From: Inia geoffrensis
Taxonomy: Eukaryota > Chordata > Mammalia > Artiodactyla > Iniidae
Length of the DNA: 64,000 nucleotides
Reading direction: 5' to 3'
Assembly: GCA_036417435.1 (NCBI GenBank)
Contig: CM070918.1
Location: forward strand, 31,999,523-32,063,522
The position numbers and the translations under genes are program-made. Shown one piece after another: positions 61,701 through 64,000 of this stretch (the stretch's first letter is position 1; the number at the start of each line of letters is the position of its first letter). The notes under the pieces were generated by a model that saw nothing but the letters and a program-made list of their open reading frames with translations, did no database searches and was not told the origin of the DNA.

Positions 61701-62384
61701 AAACTCAGAGCCACCATGGTGTTGCATTTCAAATCCATCGACTGATTTTCCTAGCTATAGCCGAGTCTTGGAGCATGCCCATTCATTCATTCATTCAATA
61801 CATATTTATTGAGCAACTACTATGTGCCAGGCACCGTACTCAGGTATGGGAATCTAACAAAAACACTCATTTTACACCACTCTCACTGAAGACCCCAGAA
61901 ATTGTAATACTATTCTGCCACACTGTTCCCAAACCATGTCAACTTAATGAAATTATCCCCAGAGCTGTGTGAAGTTTAAATATTTTCTATTAGGAGTCCC
62001 TTCCATCCTAGTTTCCAAATATAGTTTGGATAGATATTCTATCCTTTCTTATATACTTACATTTGCTTTCATCTATATTCTTTTCATCAAGAGATGTGAA
62101 TGTGAATTACTAACGTTCCTAACAGCCTATGGACGAGTGATAAAGACTTGTCAGGTTATTTTCTCTTCCAATAGGTTTTTCTCGTTTTTCCTCCAAAGTC
62201 GTTACCTCGTGCCACGTAATATCAAGATAAATTCAATACTTGGCTCTTCCCTTCAAGCCTGTTAAATGATCTAAATAACACACAAAACATGAACAGATAC
62301 ATTAAGGCAGACACCTACCTCGCTGGCTGCAAAGAAAGCGTTGTTTGCTTCAGCCATATTCATGTAGTTATTGTTATTTCCAAA
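31420..62384 (-). CDS. TOX3: TOX3, HMG-box transcriptional regulator (coding exons 2-7; exon 1 outside window)
   Basis: Spliced coding sequence joining complement(31420-32148, 36283-36363, 38023-38250, 42338-42607, 57770-58024, 62319-62384). It gives 542 residues plus stop. Domain order: acidic, Pro/Ser-rich N-terminal activation region (exons 2-4), lysine-rich nuclear localisation stretch and HMG box (exons 5-6), then a Gln-rich C-terminus (exon 7) ending in SQVSIF. TOX-family proteins bind distorted DNA through a single HMG box; TOX3 is known as a nuclear co-regulator working with CREB/CBP in calcium-dependent transcription. The glutamine-rich tail separates TOX3 from TOX, TOX2 and TOX4. 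The human protein is 576 residues by my recollection; adding a ~29-residue exon 1 gives about 571 here. No frameshift or premature stop is seen, so the gene looks intact. The first exon and promoter should lie above base 64000. Confidence 0.97.
31783..31812 (-). repeat. TOX3: Coding CAG/CAA tract (10 Gln codons) in TOX3 exon 7
   Basis: On the coding strand the tract reads six CAG, three CAA, then one CAG, bounded by a Leu CTG and a Met ATG codon. It is the longest pure Gln run in a wider region (about 31575-31840) in which CAG, CAC, ATG and CTG codons alternate. CAA interruptions normally stabilise such repeats. Confidence 0.9.
32232..32680 (+). mobile_element. MLT1-like LTR (ERVL-MaLR relic)
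   Basis: GGTCAACCAAATGTGATGGA near the 5' part; GGATAAATGCTTATC, TTTTTAAGTCATTCGGCTTG and GGTTGTTACACAGCACTATT at the 3' end, the hallmark end of MaLR-type LTRs. A solo LTR; no viral coding region is present. Antisense to TOX3, in intron 6. Confidence 0.7.
32738..32985 (+). mobile_element. MIR SINE
   Basis: Near full-length MIR: ACTGCCTGAGTTCAAATCTA, TTCCTCAGTTTCCTCATCTA, GAACAGTGCCCGGCCTACAA and TAAATGTTAGCTATT. Antisense to TOX3. Confidence 0.9.
34076..34257 (+). mobile_element. CHR-type SINE with internal B-box deletion
   Basis: Standard 5' end and 3' half, but between GATGCAGGGCACACGA and GGATCCCACATGCC about 24 bases covering the GGTTCGTGCCCCGG region are missing. TSD AAAAGTGAGAGTAG at 34062-34075, repeated at 34257-34270. 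Confidence 0.93.
36283..36363 (-). CDS. TOX3: TOX3 coding exon 6 (end of HMG box)
   Basis: 81 bases, 27 codons, [20 protein letters not shown] followed by RASLVSK. Acceptor CTTTTAATAG|GTC, donor AAG|GTAAACC. It encodes the C-terminal half of the third HMG-box helix and the basic tail. It is a micro-exon-sized, in-frame cassette: skipping it would keep the reading frame but remove the end of the DNA-binding domain. The exon is missed by ORF scans because of its length; I identified it from the splice signals and by continuing the HMG box from exon 5. Confidence 0.96.
36364..38022 (-). other. TOX3: TOX3 intron 5
   Basis: 1.7 kb, splitting the HMG box. It contains a long GA/CT microsatellite at 37191-37285 and otherwise unremarkable single-copy sequence. 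Confidence 0.85.
37191..37285. repeat. (GA)35 microsatellite grading into (AAAG)n
   Basis: About 70 bases of uninterrupted GA on the plus strand, then AAAG units. In the TOX3 transcript it is a (CU)n pyrimidine tract in intron 5, some 0.8 kb upstream of the exon 6 acceptor and 0.8 kb downstream of the exon 5 donor. Confidence 0.97.
38023..38250 (-). CDS. TOX3: TOX3 coding exon 5 (nuclear localisation signal and first part of HMG box)
   Basis: 228 bases, 76 codons, starting [20 protein letters not shown] and ending SLGEEQKQ. The acceptor is CTTTGCAG|GCC and the donor CAG|GTGAGG. Residues 13-24 form a lysine cluster typical of a nuclear localisation signal. From [16 protein letters not shown] onward is the HMG box: the hydrophobic core residues (AYALFF, the Trp of ASMWDSL) and the DNA-contacting N-terminal strand are all present. 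The box is interrupted by intron 5 after EEQKQ and finishes in exon 6. This segment is nearly identical across TOX family members, so it fixes the family; the downstream Gln-rich exon fixes TOX3. Confidence 0.98.
38251..42337 (-). other. TOX3: TOX3 intron 4
   Basis: 4.1 kb. The main identifiable content is a ~1.1 kb L2 fragment (40640-41760) and a weak MIR-like piece at about 42045-42160. The stretch 38300-40600 shows no clear repeat. Confidence 0.85.
40640..41760 (+). mobile_element. L2 LINE fragment, ~1.1 kb
   Basis: Includes parts of the L2 ORF2 end (CCAAATCTATAGCTCCATCT, CAACAGACTGAGTTCTAGAC) and the 3' region (CCATTCCTCTATGCAAATAA, GAATGCTGGCCTCTGTCTTC, AATAAAGGCTTCCTCAAATC). Antisense to TOX3, in intron 4. 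Confidence 0.75.
42338..42607 (-). CDS. TOX3: TOX3 coding exon 4
   Basis: 270 bases, 90 codons, starting [20 protein letters not shown] and ending [10 protein letters not shown]. Acceptor CCCCTTTAG|GATCAG; donor AACAGA|GTGAGT, so the AGA arginine codon is the last base triplet of the exon. Phase 0 at both ends. It encodes the rest of the N-terminal regulatory region: a [20 protein letters not shown] stretch and a Ser/Pro-rich low-complexity run ([17 protein letters not shown]) leading into the basic segment in exon 5. The serine run is a plausible phosphorylation-rich linker (inference). Confidence 0.97.
42715..42995 (+). mobile_element. Old L1 (L1MA/MB-like) 3' end
   Basis: ACACAGCATGGTGGCTGTAG, GTTGCTAAGAGAGTAGATCA, GTGGTGATAATTTCACAATA and TTGTACACCTGAAACTAATA, ending CAATTATACCTCAATTAAAA. 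Lies about 110 bases upstream of exon 4's acceptor. Confidence 0.82.
44085..44580 (+). mobile_element. Old L1 (L1M-like) 3' fragment, split by a DNA transposon
   Basis: Left part has AAAATAATGAATTAGATTTA; right part (44400-44580) has GTGAAAAAGCAAGTTGCAAA. The sequence flanking the insert reads ACCTAGAG and ATCTAGAG, an approximate 8-base TSD. Confidence 0.55.
44177..44392 (+). mobile_element. hAT-type non-autonomous DNA transposon (MER-class), copy 1
   Basis: Terminal AATGATTCTCAATTTTGGC is roughly inverted at the right end (GTTCTAGAAAACCACT). Internal CCACCTACTAGATGCCAGTA and AATGTCTCCAGACATTGCCC match a second copy at 48258-48512. Confidence 0.65.
45030..46067 (-). mobile_element. L1 LINE, 5'-truncated, in intron 3, sense to TOX3
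   Basis: About 1.04 kb: minus-strand ORF2 C-terminus (frames encoding [20 protein letters not shown] and [20 protein letters not shown], broken near 45600-45650 by frame loss) and 3' UTR. Perfect 18-base TSD TTAAGCTATCTTATTCTT at 45012-45029 and 46068-46085. Low divergence suggests insertion within the cetacean lineage. Confidence 0.95.
46525..46700 (-). mobile_element. Possible MIR fragment
   Basis: CAGGATTTGTGCTAAGCTTA followed by ATTCAATCCTCTAACTTTCT and a TTATACCTATT stretch resembles antisense MIR. Confidence 0.4.
47575..47972 (+). mobile_element. Long-form CHR-type SINE with apparent 3' transduction
   Basis: SINE body at 47575-47920 (GGCTTCCCTGGTGGCGCAG to CAACGCAGCCAAAAATAAAT). After its A-rich tail come about 44 unrelated bases (47921-47964) and a second A-run. 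The 20-base TSD, with one mismatch, brackets the whole unit: 47555-47574 and 47973-47992. Confidence 0.92.
48258..48512 (+). mobile_element. hAT-type non-autonomous DNA transposon (MER-class), copy 2
   Basis: AGTATTGACATTTTGGTCTG, CTACCCACTAGGTGCCAGTA and ATGTCTCCAGACATTGGCAA in the same order as copy 1, ending CGGTTTGAGAATGATT. Confidence 0.68.
48685..49250 (-). mobile_element. L2 LINE fragments
   Basis: Antisense L2: TTTGAGCTGATACCTAAAAA, CCCAGCAGAGGGAAGAGCTT, CCAGATCATGCAAGGTGGGG; then a similar series (GGCCTTGTAATCCATCC, TAGATTTTATTCACGATGTA), possibly two joined copies. Confidence 0.65.
49293..50407 (+). mobile_element. Chimeric SINE-L1 retroposon in intron 3
   Basis: A CHR-1-like SINE (49293 to about 49485, from GGGACTTCCCTGGTGGTCCA through CACATCAAAAAAG) is fused directly to a 5'-truncated L1 (about 49486-50407) in the same orientation. 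The L1 part has an open frame from its upstream region ([20 protein letters not shown]) through the ORF2 end ([20 protein letters not shown]) and then the 3' UTR. A single 13-base perfect TSD, TATTAACTGATCA, brackets the whole unit at 49280-49292 and 50408-50420. Confidence 0.9.
52355..52540 (-). mobile_element. Short L2 LINE fragment
   Basis: CATTCATTCATATATTCCAC, TTTATTGAGAACCTCGTGTA and CCAGATACTGTTCCAGGCCT. Confidence 0.65.
57770..58024 (-). CDS. TOX3: TOX3 coding exon 3
   Basis: 255 bases, 85 codons, starting [20 protein letters not shown] and ending LHSSGLHM. Acceptor TTTCCTTTAG, donor ATG|GTAGGCAGC; phase 0 at both ends. It encodes the acidic and proline-rich segment ([16 protein letters not shown]) that TOX-family members share and that is regarded as part of the N-terminal transactivation region. 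Compared with the human protein as I remember it, there are only conservative changes, for example LMEQ for LVEQ. Intron 2 (58025-62318, 4.3 kb) precedes it and the largest intron, intron 3 (42608-57769, 15.2 kb), follows. Confidence 0.97.
58715..58932 (-). mobile_element. CHR-type SINE (short form) in intron 2, sense to TOX3
   Basis: A ~27-base poly-T, GCTGTACGCGGGCC to CACCAGGGAAGCC. Perfect 13-base TSD CCAGTCTTCAGCT at 58702-58714 and 58933-58945. Confidence 0.95.
61455..61560 (-). mobile_element. L1 LINE 3' terminus, short
   Basis: Antisense 3' UTR: TATTGGAGTATAGCTGATTC, CTTTCTGCTGTACAGCAAAG and TACATATACATATGTCCGCT. Confidence 0.85.
61778..61865 (-). mobile_element. Short L2 LINE 3' fragment
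   Basis: CATTCATTCATTCATTCAAT followed by TATTTATTGAGCAACTACTA and TGTGCCAGGCACCGTACTC. Confidence 0.75.
62319..62384 (-). CDS. TOX3: TOX3 coding exon 2
   Basis: 66 bases, 22 codons, starting [10 protein letters not shown] and ending AFFAASE. The acceptor is a pyrimidine-rich tract ending TTTCTTTCAG (minus strand) and the donor is GAG|GTAGGT. Both boundaries are phase 0. The peptide matches the part of the TOX3 N-terminus that follows the SK residues of the first exon. Intron 1 runs upstream out of the window (62385-64000 is its 3' end). The two in-frame ATG codons (YMNM) could in principle serve internal initiation, but nothing in the sequence argues for that. Confidence 0.95.
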
Positions 62385-64000
62385 CTGAAAGAAAACAGAT
62401 CGTTTTATGTTAATATGCAGCATCATAAAGAATTCTGGGGGTTTACTTACTGCTCAGATGGGATTTGGAAAGAATGTTGGCGTTATGAGATAAAAGGGTG
62501 GTTTCACTCGGACCAAATGTGAACTGTGACAGATTTCAGAGCACTATGCTATATGCTGTCGGCTGGTTCCCTCAGAAAATAAAGCACTGAGTTAAGCTAA
62601 CGCAATAATTCTAGAAAATAGTGTTGTTTCTCATCGAGGCTAATAACAAAGGGAGACAACTGTAAACATTTGGCCAACTGGTCACTAGTGGGTGTTGTTT
62701 ATCGAACTGGCATTTGTCAGAGGTTAGCAGGAAAAGAGTTTCCAAGAAAATCACCCTGACACATTTTTAAAGCATGTTGGGATTTCATAGCTTACTTTTC
62801 AAGAACAGATGTCACAAGTGTGGGTAGGTTAAAATGTGAATTAAAGTGAATAGAATTCAATTCCCAGGACTCAAATTCTATTTTCCCGTGAATGGGGTGT
62901 GGCATGAATATAAATAAATAATAAGACTAAAGAGTATTTTTTAAATCTCCAGAGTTTAAAACGATATCTATATCCATCAGAGCTGTTGAAAACAGTGGTA
63001 TTTAATCTCCCAATGTAACATTAAGTGCAAAGAGGTTTAAAATATAAGCGGGATCCTATGAACACAGCAATTTTTATTTAATTCCCTAACACAATAGCCC
63101 ATTCAGGCCATCACAAATAAGACTGTATCAGCATTTCAGACATAAGCTCTTTCCTTCTAGAGACCTGTTATCAAAATATAAAACTTGGATTTTGGCAGAA
63201 ACGTATTTTCAGGTTCAGATGGTCTAAGTAGGAACGTTTTGTTGCTTTAAACATTCTCTTATCAGTCTGGCAATGTGGAAAGGCTCTGTGAGCATAATTA
63301 TCCGGAGCTATATTATTTTCATGATTTTTAAATGGTAAAAGAATGCCCTTCTTTTTATAAAGTGTATTATTTCCTTCCTTTCATGCATCAAATAACACAT
63401 AGGTTTGGTCTCCACAGGGTGAAATGTATATCCATTCTCTATTATAAATAGAGCTAGTAATTATTTAAAGTAAAAGGCACAATTTTCCCAAAGAGATAGG
63501 TCCACAGATAGATACAAACACACAGATAAATGCAGAGAATAAATATAGATACAGACACATAGATATGAAAGACCCACATAATCCTCCTCCCAATAAACCC
63601 ACAAGCACTTATTTCTGGGAGGCTCTCATCCTCTGACTCTGAACCTGTAGGATTCGTTCACAGAAGCGGGACTGACACGCTGCACTTTCTCATGTCAGGG
63701 ATCCAAGAACCAAGCAGGATTTATACGGAAGGCTCTAAGGGTTCCAGAACGCTGTTATGGTCTACAGAAGCAAAATGCCACCCTGTAAAATCACACCTAA
63801 ATACATCCTCACACAATGAGCCCTCAGATTCACCTGGATAATTATCTTTATAAGGATTTATGAAAGATGTATTTGTGGCGCTTAAGAAAGCCCTTTATCT
63901 AGTTTCTCTGAAGGCATGTGATATCAAAAACACATGATGATGGCTTCACAAATGTATACTTATCTCCAAACTCATCAAGTTGTATACATGAAATATGTAC
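62385..64000 (-). other. TOX3: 3' end of TOX3 intron 1
   Basis: Upstream of exon 2 on the minus strand. I see no coding exon and no clear interspersed repeat. A degenerate GATA-type tetranucleotide patch lies at about 63500-63570. I looked for an alternative first exon that could splice onto FGNNNN and found none in this stretch. Confidence 0.8.

Larger units (their letters stand above)
58025..62318 (-). other. TOX3: TOX3 intron 2
   Basis: 4.3 kb between exons 3 and 2. It contains one CHR-type SINE (58715-58932), a short L1 3' end (61455-61560) and a short L2 fragment (61778-61865). The interval 59000-61440 has no repeat I can recognise and is a candidate for conserved noncoding sequence. 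Confidence 0.85.

Noticed and set aside
1..64000. Bacterial-type features (operons, CRISPR arrays, riboswitches, insertion sequences)
   Set aside because: The spliced gene, SINE/LINE content and microsatellites show vertebrate nuclear DNA. No regularly spaced repeat-spacer array exists.

Overview
This is mammalian nuclear DNA, almost certainly from a cetacean. It carries many tRNA-derived CHR-type SINEs, in both the short form and the longer form ending in a CGGTACGCGGGCC-like block, many with clean target-site duplications (TSDs). It also carries cetartiodactyl L1 3' ends and older mammal-wide relics (L2, MIR, MER5A, MLT1). I saw no Bov-B, so a ruminant is unlikely. I cannot fully exclude hippopotamus.

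There is one protein-coding gene, TOX3, on the minus strand. It encodes a TOX-family HMG-box nuclear factor with a glutamine-rich C-terminus. Six coding exons are present, in transcript order: exon 2 (62319-62384), exon 3 (57770-58024), exon 4 (42338-42607), exon 5 (38023-38250), exon 6 (36283-36363) and exon 7 (31420-32148). Together they encode 542 residues. All splice sites are GT-AG, and every internal exon begins and ends in phase 0. The first coding exon and the promoter lie beyond base 64000. The 3' UTR runs from 31419 down to about 30180.

Bases 1 to about 30,000 lie downstream of TOX3 and contain no gene I can support. They are intergenic sequence with layered repeats: four copies of one old ~0.5 kb repeat in the first 14.4 kb, nested L2/MER5A/L1M layers near 18 kb, a pair of L1 3' ends at 21.5-22.8 kb, and a small CpG-rich tandem duplication at 27.6-27.8 kb. 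In the human genome this side of TOX3 faces a gene desert towards SALL1 (from memory).

The introns hold further insertions. The most informative are in intron 3: a SINE-L1 chimera bracketed by one TSD (49293-50407), a fairly young L1 fragment with an 18-base perfect TSD (45030-46067), and a long-form SINE that appears to have carried along about 44 bases of 3' flanking sequence (47575-47972). The rest of intron 3 (50.4-57.7 kb) and much of intron 2 are poor in repeats and may hold regulatory elements.

I found no undescribed multi-gene system, RNA gene or CRISPR array. The unusual signals are retrotransposition products and candidate regulatory DNA.
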